NCBI RefSeq assembly: GCF_000717655.1 | Contig: NZ_JNZY01000024.1 | Coordinates: 62,001-126,000 of the forward strand | Length of the DNA stretch: 64,000 nt | Direction of reading: 5' to 3' | From: Streptomyces katrae | GTDB lineage: Bacteria; Actinomycetota; Actinomycetes; Streptomycetales; Streptomycetaceae | Shown: piece by piece, positions 53,440 to 61,247 of the stretch | Position numbering within the stretch: position 1 is the first letter of the stretch | How the letters are laid out: each line of letters opens with the position of its first letter | Made by a program: the position numbers and the translations under genes | Notes under the pieces: generated by a model | What the model was told of the DNA's origin: nothing | What the model saw: only the letters and a program-made list of their open reading frames with translations | Databases searched by the model: none

Positions 53440-53559
53440 TCACTTGGCGACCGAACGGTTGTGGACGACCGCACGGTTGTGCACCACCGCGCGGTTGTGG
53501 ACGACGGCACGGTTGTGAACGACTGCGCAGATGACGTTGGTCTTGACGGTCGAGATCAT
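53440..53559 (-). CDS. Repeat-containing RiPP precursor peptide (4 x AVVHNR)
   Basis: 39-residue peptide: an 11-residue start (MISTVKTNVIC), four consecutive AVVHNR hexapeptides and a tail SVAK. GGGAGGAA lies 7-8 nt upstream of ATG 53559. The four repeat units differ only at synonymous third positions, so selection acts on the peptide. There is no Cys, Ser or Thr inside the repeats; the single Cys and single Ser lie just outside. As the first gene before a leader-binding/YcaO protein, an exporter and an acetyltransferase, it is the likely substrate. I do not recognise the peptide from any described RiPP family. The short leader is unusual and it may recognise the enzyme with its own core. Confidence 0.85.
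   Translation of the reverse strand: MISTVKTNVICAVVHNRAVVHNRAVVHNRAVVHNRSVAK
53456..53527 (-). repeat. Four tandem 18-bp units coding for AVVHNR
   Basis: The units are 53456-53473, 53474-53491, 53492-53509 and 53510-53527, each reading CGGTTGTG... on the plus strand. Differences between units are confined to synonymous codon positions (GCA/GCC/GCG, GTT/GTC/GTG, CGT/CGC). Confidence 0.95.
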
Positions 53560-53775
53560 GGAAGTTCCTCCCGTTTGGCTGTCAGGTACGAGAAATAAGT
53601 TACGGGAATTCGGCACCGCCACCTAGGTGCATTCCTCACGAATCCTCGTGGATGACTCACAGGTTCGCCCGGCTCTCCCGGTCCGGGAATACGGCACAGG
53701 GATACGGTGTTTGCCGGACTCGCTCACCACCACCCGGGCAGGGGGCGGGAGGGCATCCTGCCTGCCGGAGATCGT

Positions 53776-53820
53776 GGGTATCGCGGGTATCGCGGGTATC
53801 GCGGGTATCGCGGGCGTATC
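53776..53820 (+). repeat. Tandem 9-bp repeat GGGTATCGC x4 plus a degenerate copy
   Basis: Perfect units start at 53776, 53785, 53794 and 53803, followed by GGGCGTATC at 53812-53820. It lies between the divergent precursor peptide gene (minus, start 53559) and VanZ-like gene (plus, start 53868). Regular GTATC spacing of 9 bp places the sites on nearly opposite helix faces. It could be iterated binding sites or a slippage product. Confidence 0.85.
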
Positions 53821-53867
53821 GAAAATCGGATACACCACCGCAACGGCCCTCCGTCTCCCATGGGGGC

Positions 53868-54572
53868 ATGAAGCACAACGCAGCCACGGCGGCACAGCCC
53901 CGCCGTACGCGCAGGATCCTGCCCCTCAGCCTGGTGGTCACCGGGATGGCGTGCGCCGTGTTCGTCGTGCGGGGGCCGCTCATGATGTCCGCTCCGCGGT
54001 GCATGGCCGGGCAGTGGCACGGCTGCTACGACACGTTCAACGGTGTGGTGCTCATGACGTTGGTCGCGCTGCCGTTGGCCGTGCTCGTGGTGTGGGCTCT
54101 GGCGCGCCGGCGGCGTGCCGCCGGCGTCACATGGGCGTGGCGGATGTCGCTGGCCGAGGTGGGCATGGTCCACGGGACGGTGCCGTTCCTGTGGCTGACC
54201 ATGATGCCGGGCGCCGCCCCCGGCATCGCCCCCGCCCGGGTGAGCCTGGTGCCGCTGCGGGACCTGGTCGCGATGGGATCGCTCGGGATCGTCGGCAACC
54301 TGCTGGTCTTCGCGTCGCTCGGGTTCTTCGCCCCGATGCGGTTCGCGGCGCTGGCATCCTTGCCGCGGATCCTGGCGCTCGGGGCGGGCTGCTCGGTCCT
54401 GGTCGAAACCGCACAGTACGTACTGCAGCTGGACCGGGTGTCCTCCGTGGACGACGTCCTGGTCAACGCCGCCGGCGCCGTACTGGCCGCGCTGGCGTCG
54501 CGCCGCTGGTGGCGTACTACGGCGGAAGCGCCGGCGGACCGGCCTCACCCCGCCCCGGCGCAGGCAGGCTGA
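53868..54572 (+). CDS. VanZ-family membrane protein
   Basis: 234-residue integral membrane protein with four to five hydrophobic segments. Typical VanZ features are the conserved ending VETAQYVLQLDRVSSVDDVLVNAAGAVLAALA and the central LVPLRDL...GIVGNLLVFASLGFF. VanZ was first seen as a teicoplanin resistance factor, but most homologues have unknown roles. ATG 53868 is used. The following two-component genes start 80 bp later on the same strand and may form a unit sensing cell-envelope stress. Confidence 0.85.
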   Translation: MKHNAATAAQPRRTRRILPLSLVVTGMACAVFVVRGPLMMSAPRCMAGQWHGCYDTFNGVVLMTLVALPLAVLVVWALARRRRAAGVTWAWRMSLAEVGMVHGTVPFLWLTMMPGAAPGIAPARVSLVPLRDLVAMGSLGIVGNLLVFASLGFFAPMRFAALASLPRILALGAGCSVLVETAQYVLQLDRVSSVDDVLVNAAGAVLAALASRRWWRTTAEAPADRPHPAPAQAG

Positions 54573-54651
54573 GTCGCGTGTCCGGTGTGCCCCGTATTTG
54601 CACATGTCTCTGCATACGTCGGCGATATGTTCTGCTGCTTAGGCTTCGGAC

Positions 54652-55368
54652 ATGCGCGTACTGATCGTGGAGGACGAGCCCTACCTGGCCGAAGGCGTCC
54701 GTGACGGCCTGCGGCTTGAGGCGATCGCCGCCGACATCGCCGGCGACGGCGACTCCGCCCTGGAACTGCTCAGCGTCCACTCCTACGACCTCGCGGTCCT
54801 CGACCGCGACATCCCCGGTCCCTCCGGCGACGAGGTCGCCCGGCGCATCGTCGCCTCCGGCAGCGGCATCCCGATCCTCATGCTCACCGCTGCCGACCGG
54901 ATCGACGACAAGGCTTCCGGGTTCGGACTCGGCGCCGACGACTACCTCACCAAACCGTTCGAGCTGCGGGAACTCGTCCTGCGGCTGAGGGCGCTGGACC
55001 GCAGGCGCGCGTACGCCCGGCCCCCGGTCAGCGAGATCGCGGGCCTGCGGCTCGACCCCTTCCGCCGGGAGGTCTTCCGCGAGGGACGCTACGTCGCGCT
55101 CACCCGCAAACAGTTCGCCGTGCTGGAAGTCCTCGTCGCCGCCGAGGGCGGGGTCGTCAGCGCCGAAGAGCTGCTGGAACGGGCCTGGGACGAGAACGCC
55201 GACCCCCTCACCAACGCCGTACGCATCACCGTCTCCGCACTGCGCAAGCGGCTCGGCGAACCATGGATCATCGCCACGGTGCCCGGCGTCGGCTACCGGA
55301 TCGACACCGGTACGGACACCACCGCCCCCGGCAAGGACGACTTCGGCCCCGGCAGTACGCATGCATAG
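54652..55368 (+). CDS. OmpR-family response regulator
   Basis: 238-residue response regulator with the receiver acidic pocket (VEDEP near the start), phosphorylation Asp in LAVLDRDIPGPSG (Asp51), conserved Thr/Ala and Lys (LTAADR, YLTKPF), and a C-terminal winged helix (LTRKQFAVLEVLVAAEGGVVSAEELLERAW). The next gene, the sensor kinase, overlaps its end by 8 bp, so they form one pair. Targets are not visible; the VanZ gene upstream is the first candidate. Confidence 0.92.
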   Translation: MRVLIVEDEPYLAEGVRDGLRLEAIAADIAGDGDSALELLSVHSYDLAVLDRDIPGPSGDEVARRIVASGSGIPILMLTAADRIDDKASGFGLGADDYLTKPFELRELVLRLRALDRRRAYARPPVSEIAGLRLDPFRREVFREGRYVALTRKQFAVLEVLVAAEGGVVSAEELLERAWDENADPLTNAVRITVSALRKRLGEPWIIATVPGVGYRIDTGTDTTAPGKDDFGPGSTHA

Positions 55369-56440
55369 ACGCCCAGGGCTCAGCGCCCGTCTGAAACTCA
55401 CCCTCAGCTACGCCGGATTCCTCGCCGTCGCCGGGGCTCTCCTGCTGACCGTGGTGTGGGTGTTCCTGCTGCGCTACGTACCCGACAACTCTCAGGGCCT
55501 TCTCGGTATCTCGCCCAACCGCTACCTCCTCGTGCACACCTTCGCCCCCGCCGCGGCCGTGGCGATGGCCTTCCTGCTCGTGTTCGGCCTCGTCGGAGGA
55601 TGGATCCTCGCCGGCCGGATGCTCGCCCCCCTCACACAGATCACGGACGCGGCACGGAGGGCGGAGAACGGGTCGCTGTCCCACCGGATCCGTATGAAGG
55701 GCCGCCAAGACGAATTCCGTACACTCTCCGACGCGTTCGACTCGATGCTCCGACAACTCGAGTCCCACGTCGCCGAGCAGCAGAGGTTCGCCGCCAACGC
55801 CTCCCACGAGCTGCGCACGCCGCTGGCCATCTCGCGTACGCTCCTCGACGTCGCCCGCAAGGACCCCGCGCGGGACCGGGACGAACTCATCGAACGCCTG
55901 CACGCTGTCAATGCGCGGGCGATCGACCTCACCGAGGCCCTCCTGCTGCTCAGCCGAGGCGACAGCGGAAACTTCACCCGCGAGAGCGTCGACCTCTCCC
56001 TCCTCGCCGAAGAAGCCGCCGAAACTCTGCTTCCCTTCGCCGAACGGCGGCGGATCACGCTCGACGTCACCGGTGGGGCGGCGCGGACCAGCGGCTCCGC
56101 GGAGCTCCTGCTGCGGATGGTGACGAACCTCGTCCAGAACGCCGTCGTCCACAACCTCCCCGCCGGCGGCACCGTGACCGTCCATACCGAGGCGCAGGGC
56201 GACACGAGCGTGCTGCGGGTCGAGAACACCGGCAGTCGGCTCCCGCCGGAACTGGTACCGACCCTCACCGAACCCTTCCAGCGCGGGACGGAACGCGTAC
56301 GCACCGACGAGCACGCCGGAGTCGGCCTCGGCCTGGCCATCGTGCACAGCGTCGTCCGCGCCCACGACGGAACCCTCGACCTCGTCCCCCGCCCCGCCGG
56401 CGGTCTGCTCGTCACGGTCCGGCTGCCCGGCACGCCGTGA
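55361..56440 (+). CDS. Sensor histidine kinase
   Basis: 359-residue membrane kinase with two helices (about 15-37 and 61-84), a HAMP linker, the phosphoacceptor His149 in SHELRTPLAIS, N box NLVQNAVVHN, and GVGLGLAIVHSVV as the G box. The extracytoplasmic loop is short (about 25 residues), typical of membrane-stress sensors. GTG or ATG starts differ by little; ATG 55361 overlaps the regulator gene by 8 bp. Confidence 0.92.
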   Translation: MHRRPGLSARLKLTLSYAGFLAVAGALLLTVVWVFLLRYVPDNSQGLLGISPNRYLLVHTFAPAAAVAMAFLLVFGLVGGWILAGRMLAPLTQITDAARRAENGSLSHRIRMKGRQDEFRTLSDAFDSMLRQLESHVAEQQRFAANASHELRTPLAISRTLLDVARKDPARDRDELIERLHAVNARAIDLTEALLLLSRGDSGNFTRESVDLSLLAEEAAETLLPFAERRRITLDVTGGAARTSGSAELLLRMVTNLVQNAVVHNLPAGGTVTVHTEAQGDTSVLRVENTGSRLPPELVPTLTEPFQRGTERVRTDEHAGVGLGLAIVHSVVRAHDGTLDLVPRPAGGLLVTVRLPGTP

Positions 56441-56703
56441 CTTCGCCCCCGAGCGGAGCTGACGCCGCGAGCGCGCCGACCCGCGACGGCGTCGCGCTGG
56501 CCCGGCTCGACGAGCAGCGGGGCGAGCGCACCGAGTGGGTCTTCGACCGCTCGACGTACGGCTACCTCGGCGGCCGGGGCGTGCAGGTCAGGGGGCACGA
56601 CGGGATCAAGGCGAGCACGGTCATCGAGCGCACGGCGGTGTTGGAGCGGGCCGCGGTGGACGCGCAGAAGAAGCGGCCCGGGGCAACGCAGGGCACCGTC
56701 TGA
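56437..56703 (+). pseudogene. C-terminal fragment of a CU044_5270-family protein
   Basis: An 88-codon frame starts at GTG 56437, overlapping the kinase stop by 4 bp. It reads VALARLDEQRGERTEWVFDRSTYGYLGGRGVQV...IKASTVIERTAVLERAAVDAQKKRPG, similar to the end of CU044_5270-type proteins (EWIFD..T..FLGER......AGTV...TAVLERGVVD). The long N-terminal part of that family is missing. It may be a remnant or a real short gene using the coupled start. Confidence 0.5.
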
Positions 56704-56731
56704 CGCGCCGGCGCCGACGGCAACCGCCCCG

Positions 56732-57103
56732 TTATCCCGCGCTGCGGGGCGGCAGCCGCCGCGTGATCCGGTCGAACAGCTCTGTCAGCGGTTCGCTGAT
56801 GTCCCGGCCGAACTCGGTCAGTCCGTACGTGACCCGGGGCGGTGTCGTCGGTTCGACCTCCCGCCAGACCAGGCCGTCCTGAACCAGCGAGCGCAGGGTC
56901 TGGGCGAGCATCTTCTCGCTGATGCCCCGGATGCTCTCGCGCAGCTCGTAGAACCTGAGGTCGTTGCTCCGCAAGGAGATCAACACCCAGATGCCCCATC
57001 TGCTGGTCACATGGTCGACCACATCGCGCGCGGGGCAGTCGGTGTGAAACACCTCATACCGCCGGGCCGCCTCGGGTCGTGTGAGCTGCGCGCCTTCCTC
57101 CAT
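56732..57103 (-). CDS. HxlR-family transcriptional regulator
   Basis: 123-residue winged helix protein with the HxlR pattern: DCPARDVVDHVTSRWGIWVLISLRSNDLRFYELRESIRGISEKMLAQTLRSLVQDGLVWREVEPTTPPRVTYGLTEFGRDISEPL (segments of one stretch). It is divergent from an NmrA-like reductase gene, which such regulators commonly repress in response to electrophiles or quinones. ATG 57103 is 10 bp from a symmetrical operator. Confidence 0.9.
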   Translation of the reverse strand: MEEGAQLTRPEAARRYEVFHTDCPARDVVDHVTSRWGIWVLISLRSNDLRFYELRESIRGISEKMLAQTLRSLVQDGLVWREVEPTTPPRVTYGLTEFGRDISEPLTELFDRITRRLPPRSAG

Positions 57104-57113
57104 GTGATGAGCT

Positions 57114-57125
57114 TACCTCCAGGTA
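57114..57125. promoter_or_regulatory. Operator between hxlR-type and NmrA-type genes
   Basis: TACCT-cc-AGGTA is a perfect inverted repeat directly upstream of the HxlR start, followed by TTACC at 57131-57135. HxlR proteins bind such GTA/TAC dyads. Confidence 0.55.
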
Positions 57126-57195
57126 TGTCCTTACCAAAAGTTAGCCCCTCTCCTAGCGTCAACGCCCACGGAGCACATCGGGCGAGGAGCTGATC

Positions 57196-58035
57196 ATGAT
57201 CGTGGTGACCGGGGCTACCGGGAATGTGGGGCGGCCGCTGACGCGGGCGCTGGCCGAGGCGGGCCGACGGGTGACGGCGGTGTCGCGGCACGCGGCGGCC
57301 GTGCCGGACGGTGTCCGCCACGTGGCGGCAGACCTGGCCGAGCCGGCCGGCCTCGAGCCCGCGCTGGCCGGGGCGAAGGCGCTGTTTCTGCTGCTGTCCG
57401 GCGGCTTGCACGCCGCAGGAGCCAGCCCGGCCGACGTCATCCGCCAAGCCGCGGCCGGCGGGGTCCGCCGGGTCGTACTGCTCTCCTCGCAGGGCGTGGC
57501 CACCAGACCCTTCGGCCCGACGCGGATCGCGCTGCGCGCGGTGGAGGACGTACTGCGGGAGTCCGGCCTGGACTGGGCCGTCCTGCGGCCGGGAGGCTTC
57601 GCCTCCAACGCCCTGTGGTGGGCCGAGTCCGTCCGCGCGCAGAGGGTCGTCGCCGCGCCCTTCGGTGACATCGGGGTACCGGTCATCGACCCGGCGGACA
57701 TCGCCGAGGTCGCCGCCGCCTGCCTGCTGGATCACCGCCACACCGGCGGTGTGTACGAGCTGACCGGCCCGGAGAGGATCACCCCTCGGCAGCAGGCGGA
57801 GGCCATCGCCGCCGCGCTGGGCTCGCCGGTGCGGTTCCACGACCTCACCCGCGACGAGGCCAAGGCAGCCATGGCCCAGAGCATGCCGGTGGAACTCGCC
57901 GAGGACACCCTGGACGTCCTCGGCTCCCCGAATCCGGCCGAGCTGCGCGTCAGCCCGGACGTGCAGCGGATCCTCGGCCGCGCGCCGCGCCCCTTCGCGG
58001 ACTGGGCCGGCCGCAATGTCGCCGCGTTCCGCTGA
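57196..58035 (+). CDS. NmrA/SDR-type NAD(P)H-binding protein
   Basis: 279-residue atypical short-chain dehydrogenase with the dinucleotide motif TGATGNVGRPLTR at residues 5-17. The conserved catalytic Tyr-Lys pair of classic SDRs is not evident, as usual in NmrA-like proteins that sense or reduce quinones. ATG 57196 follows GCGAGGAGCTGATC. The divergent HxlR regulator and dyad suggest redox or electrophile induction. Confidence 0.88.
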   Translation: MIVVTGATGNVGRPLTRALAEAGRRVTAVSRHAAAVPDGVRHVAADLAEPAGLEPALAGAKALFLLLSGGLHAAGASPADVIRQAAAGGVRRVVLLSSQGVATRPFGPTRIALRAVEDVLRESGLDWAVLRPGGFASNALWWAESVRAQRVVAAPFGDIGVPVIDPADIAEVAAACLLDHRHTGGVYELTGPERITPRQQAEAIAAALGSPVRFHDLTRDEAKAAMAQSMPVELAEDTLDVLGSPNPAELRVSPDVQRILGRAPRPFADWAGRNVAAFR

Positions 58036-58148
58036 GACCGGTCATGCCCCCTCTGTCCGCTCCCGACTCGCCCTGAACGTGTAGGGCGCGACAGCATGGA
58101 GGGAGGGCGGTCGACCGCGGCTGCTCTCGCAGAAAGGCGTTACAGACC

Positions 58149-60626
58149 GTGACGAGGCAGCGCTTTGCGTTCTGCGGGGCTGAGCTGGCCGCTGTCTACG
58201 TGCTCGCCGACGGCCGCGAGGAACTCCATCTGGCCGAGCTGACCGGAAACCGCGCCATGCTGTACGGCCTGCCGGCGGTCCTCTCCGTGGACGGGCACTC
58301 CCCCGCCGCCGAGGCCTACCGCTCGGGCCGCCCGCTGTGGCTGAACCCGAAGGAACTCGCAGCGTACGTCGAGGAGGACCCGCACCACTTCCCCGGCCGG
58401 GTACGGGACGACTCCGTCAAGGCGTCTCCGGCCAGGCTCTCGCTCGGCGCCCTGCCGCTCGGGCACGGCTCCCAGGAGCTGGGCTGTCTGATCGTCGCCG
58501 GTGACGTCCCCGACGGGTTCAGCAACGACCGCCGGAGCCTGCTGGAGCTGTACGCCGACCAGGTCGCCGCCGGACTCGCATCGGTGGCCGCCCATGCGCC
58601 CGGGCGCCCGGCCCCGCGCCGCCCCCTGCGGGGACACACTCTGGTCCCGCTCCGGGGCGGCGCGTTCATCCTGGAACTCGACACCGGCCGCATGGAGGCG
58701 CACGCGCGCGTGCTGGAGATGCTCGGCATCCCGCCCGACCAGTTCGACGGCAAGGTGGAGACGCTGCTCGAGAGTGCCGCACCGGACGACGTCCCTGCGC
58801 TGATGGCCGTCGTCGAGCCCGACAGGCTGACGTCGGGTCCGCAGCAGCTGGCGTTCCGCATCCGCCGGCCGGGGGGTGAACTGCGCTGGCTGGGCCTGCG
58901 GTGCCGGGTGATCACCGACGACGACGGCACCCCCGTACGGGTCCTCGGCGTGGTGGCCGACGCCTCCTACCTGCGCCCCAGCGCCGACGAAGTCTCCATC
59001 GTGCAGCGGCTGTCCGCCCAGCTGGCCGGCGCGACGACCATCAGGGACGTCAGCCAAATAGTGGTCAACTCCCTGCGCGGGCCGCTGGACGCGAGCCGGG
59101 TGGCGGTCGCGGAACTGGAGGCCGACCGGCTCGTGGTCACCGTCCTCGATCCTCCCGACCCGCAGGCATGGCCGGACATGTGGCGTTCGGAATGGCGGTC
59201 CGAGTGGCCGGACGCCTCGATGCACGACCTGCCCACGCTGCAGAGCGTGCTGCGGGAGGGCCATGTGAGCCTGTGGCCGCCGGGTGCGGACCTCGAACCC
59301 GCGCTCGCGGGGATCGGGCCCGGCGGGCTCGCGGTCCTGCCGCTGCCGGCGGACGGCCGGATGGTCGGGGTCTGCCTCGTGGGGTGGGACGGGCAGCACC
59401 GGTTCGGACCGGAGGAGCGGTCCCTGCTCACCGCCACCGCGGGGCTGGTGGGGCAGGCGCTGACGCGCGCGCACGCGCTGGACGCCGGCCATGAACTCGC
59501 CACCATGCTCCAGCGCAGCCTGCTGCCGCGCAAACTCCCTTCGTTGCCCGGCGGGGTGGCCGTCGCCCGGTATCTCCCCGCGACCGTGGGGCTCGAGGTG
59601 GGCGGCGACTGGTACGACGTGATCCCGCTCGGCGACGGCCACGTGGCGCTCGTCATCGGCGATGTGCAGGGGCACAGCGCCGGGGCTGCGACCATCATGG
59701 GCCAGATGCGGACCGCCGTGCGGGCCTACGCAGTGGAGCGCCACCCGCCCGATGTGGTCATCGCCCGGGCCAACCGGCTGCTCGTCGGCATGGAGACGGA
59801 TCTGTTCGCCACCTGTCTGTACGTGGACCTGGACATGGAGGAGGGCATCGCCTGGTTCGTCCGCGCCGGCCACCCGCAGCCGATCCTGCGCAACCCGGAC
59901 GGCACTACCGCGGAGATGACGGTCGAAGGAGGACCGCCGATGGGAGTGGTCACGGACACCGCATTCCCCATGACGGAGGTCGGCTTGGTCCCGGGGGCCG
60001 TGCTCGCCCTGCTGACGGACGGCATGGTCGAGTCGTCCAACGTCCGTCTGGAGGACGGCATGCGCCGGGTGTGCGAGGCGCTGGCCATGGCGGACCCGGC
60101 CGACCCGGGGATGATGGCCGACGAACTGCTCGCGGGGGTCAACCGGCGGGACGACGACGTGGCGCTGCTGCTCCTGCGCTACGACGGCACCCGCGCCCGG
60201 CCGACGCGGACCAACTGGACCGTCTGGCGGCTCCCCAACGCCGTCCAGCACGCTCGCCGTTTCGCCGCGCGCACGCTGCGCTCGTGGGGCGTGGAGGAGG
60301 AACTCGACGTCGCCCTGCTGGTGGTCTCCGAGCTGGTCACCAATGCGATCGCCCATACGCAGGGAGAGGTGCAGCTGGATCTCACGCTGTCCGCGGACCG
60401 GCTGCGGATCGCCGTGAACGACACCTCGCCCCGCAGCCCGGTCAAGCCGGCGAGCGTGGACTGGTCGGCGACGGGTGGCCGCGGAATCCTCATCGTCGAG
60501 GCGACGACGGCGTCGTGGGGCTCGGTACCGCTCAGCGGCGGAAAGCAGGTGTGGGCGGAGGTGCCGCTGGCCACCACCGGAGCGGCTCGCCCAGCGCGCG
60601 CGGCGGCTCCGCCCGGGGTCAGGTGA
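58149..60626 (+). CDS. Large GAF-PAS-SpoIIE phosphatase with an RsbW-like ATPase domain
   Basis: 825-residue multidomain signalling protein. Order: GAF-like (about 1-160), PAS (about 165-280, ending in VRVLGVVAD), second GAF (about 285-440), PP2C phosphatase (about 450-670, GGDWYDVIPLGDGHVALVIGDVQGHSAG and LLTDGMVESS), then a GHKL ATPase (about 680-810, SELVTNAIAHT and VNDTSPRSP, GGRGILIVEA). It joins a phosphatase that would dephosphorylate a STAS antagonist with a kinase domain that would phosphorylate it. GTG 58149 has AAAGGCGTTACAGACC upstream. Monocistronic. Confidence 0.92.
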   Translation: MTRQRFAFCGAELAAVYVLADGREELHLAELTGNRAMLYGLPAVLSVDGHSPAAEAYRSGRPLWLNPKELAAYVEEDPHHFPGRVRDDSVKASPARLSLGALPLGHGSQELGCLIVAGDVPDGFSNDRRSLLELYADQVAAGLASVAAHAPGRPAPRRPLRGHTLVPLRGGAFILELDTGRMEAHARVLEMLGIPPDQFDGKVETLLESAAPDDVPALMAVVEPDRLTSGPQQLAFRIRRPGGELRWLGLRCRVITDDDGTPVRVLGVVADASYLRPSADEVSIVQRLSAQLAGATTIRDVSQIVVNSLRGPLDASRVAVAELEADRLVVTVLDPPDPQAWPDMWRSEWRSEWPDASMHDLPTLQSVLREGHVSLWPPGADLEPALAGIGPGGLAVLPLPADGRMVGVCLVGWDGQHRFGPEERSLLTATAGLVGQALTRAHALDAGHELATMLQRSLLPRKLPSLPGGVAVARYLPATVGLEVGGDWYDVIPLGDGHVALVIGDVQGHSAGAATIMGQMRTAVRAYAVERHPPDVVIARANRLLVGMETDLFATCLYVDLDMEEGIAWFVRAGHPQPILRNPDGTTAEMTVEGGPPMGVVTDTAFPMTEVGLVPGAVLALLTDGMVESSNVRLEDGMRRVCEALAMADPADPGMMADELLAGVNRRDDDVALLLLRYDGTRARPTRTNWTVWRLPNAVQHARRFAARTLRSWGVEEELDVALLVVSELVTNAIAHTQGEVQLDLTLSADRLRIAVNDTSPRSPVKPASVDWSATGGRGILIVEATTASWGSVPLSGGKQVWAEVPLATTGAARPARAAAPPGVR

Positions 60627-60749
60627 CGCTCGCCGATCGGAATCATCTGCACCCAATTGGGCGAAAAGGCCAGGGAAACGCTGCTCGTCGCGCCTCAGGA
60701 CGAGCGATGGTCTCTACAGACAAGGCGGCTCGAGAAGAGGAATGAGACA

Positions 60750-61202
60750 TTGCATCTGACGCGTACCGGAACGGTCCTGGGCGCAGCCGCGCTGACCGTG
60801 CTGACGATCCCGGCCAACGCTCACGCTGCGGCAATCGCTTGCGGCGGAGGCACCTCGACCGGCCGAGTGGCGGTCAACGGCTGCATCAGTGCCCAGCGGG
60901 GATCTGCCGGCCGGTTCCCCACTCGAGACATCACGGCGTACATCAAGGCGCGTAACACTGGAGCAAAGGGGCTGAACGTCTCCTATGAGGCGTTCTTCCG
61001 TGTCGTCGATGGCGGCCACTGGGAGAAAGTGGGCAGCGGCCGTGCCTACGTCCGGGCCGGCGAGGCCATCGGCCCTGTCGAAGTGGGAAGCACGACCCGG
61101 GTGTGCGGCCCCGTGAAGGTCGAGATCCGCGTACATGCCCGCGCCGACGGCGCTGCCTGGAGCGGCTGGTCTCCCGCAGCCACGAAGCAATGCCAGAGCT
61201 GA
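60750..61202 (+). CDS. Small secreted protein of unknown function
   Basis: 150-residue exported protein. TTG 60750 follows AAGAGGAATGAGACA; the peptide from there is HLTRTGTVLGAAALTVLTIPANAHAAAIACGGG with a clear signal-peptide cleavage after ANAHA. The mature part has four Cys (ACGGG, NGCIS, RVCGP, KQCQS), likely two disulfides, and reads as a beta-rich domain. No family is recognised. In-frame codons upstream belong to no recognisable part. Confidence 0.7.
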   Translation: MHLTRTGTVLGAAALTVLTIPANAHAAAIACGGGTSTGRVAVNGCISAQRGSAGRFPTRDITAYIKARNTGAKGLNVSYEAFFRVVDGGHWEKVGSGRAYVRAGEAIGPVEVGSTTRVCGPVKVEIRVHARADGAAWSGWSPAATKQCQS

Positions 61203-61216
61203 GAGCGGGGCGTTCT

Positions 61217-61239
61217 GTGCCCCGGCGGGGCCGGGGCAC
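61217..61239. terminator. Bidirectional hairpin terminator
   Basis: GTGCCCCGGC at 61217-61226 pairs perfectly with GCCGGGGCAC at 61230-61239 around a GGG loop. It sits between the convergent secreted-protein and TIGR03086 genes. Confidence 0.75.
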
Positions 61240-61247
61240 GGAGAAGG

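Noticed and set aside
53627-54664. Plus-strand frame through the 9-bp repeats (GIAGIAGIA run) as a second repeat peptide
   Set aside because: No ribosome site for a start before the run, and the frame is out of phase with the VanZ gene; the repeats look regulatory or slippage-derived.
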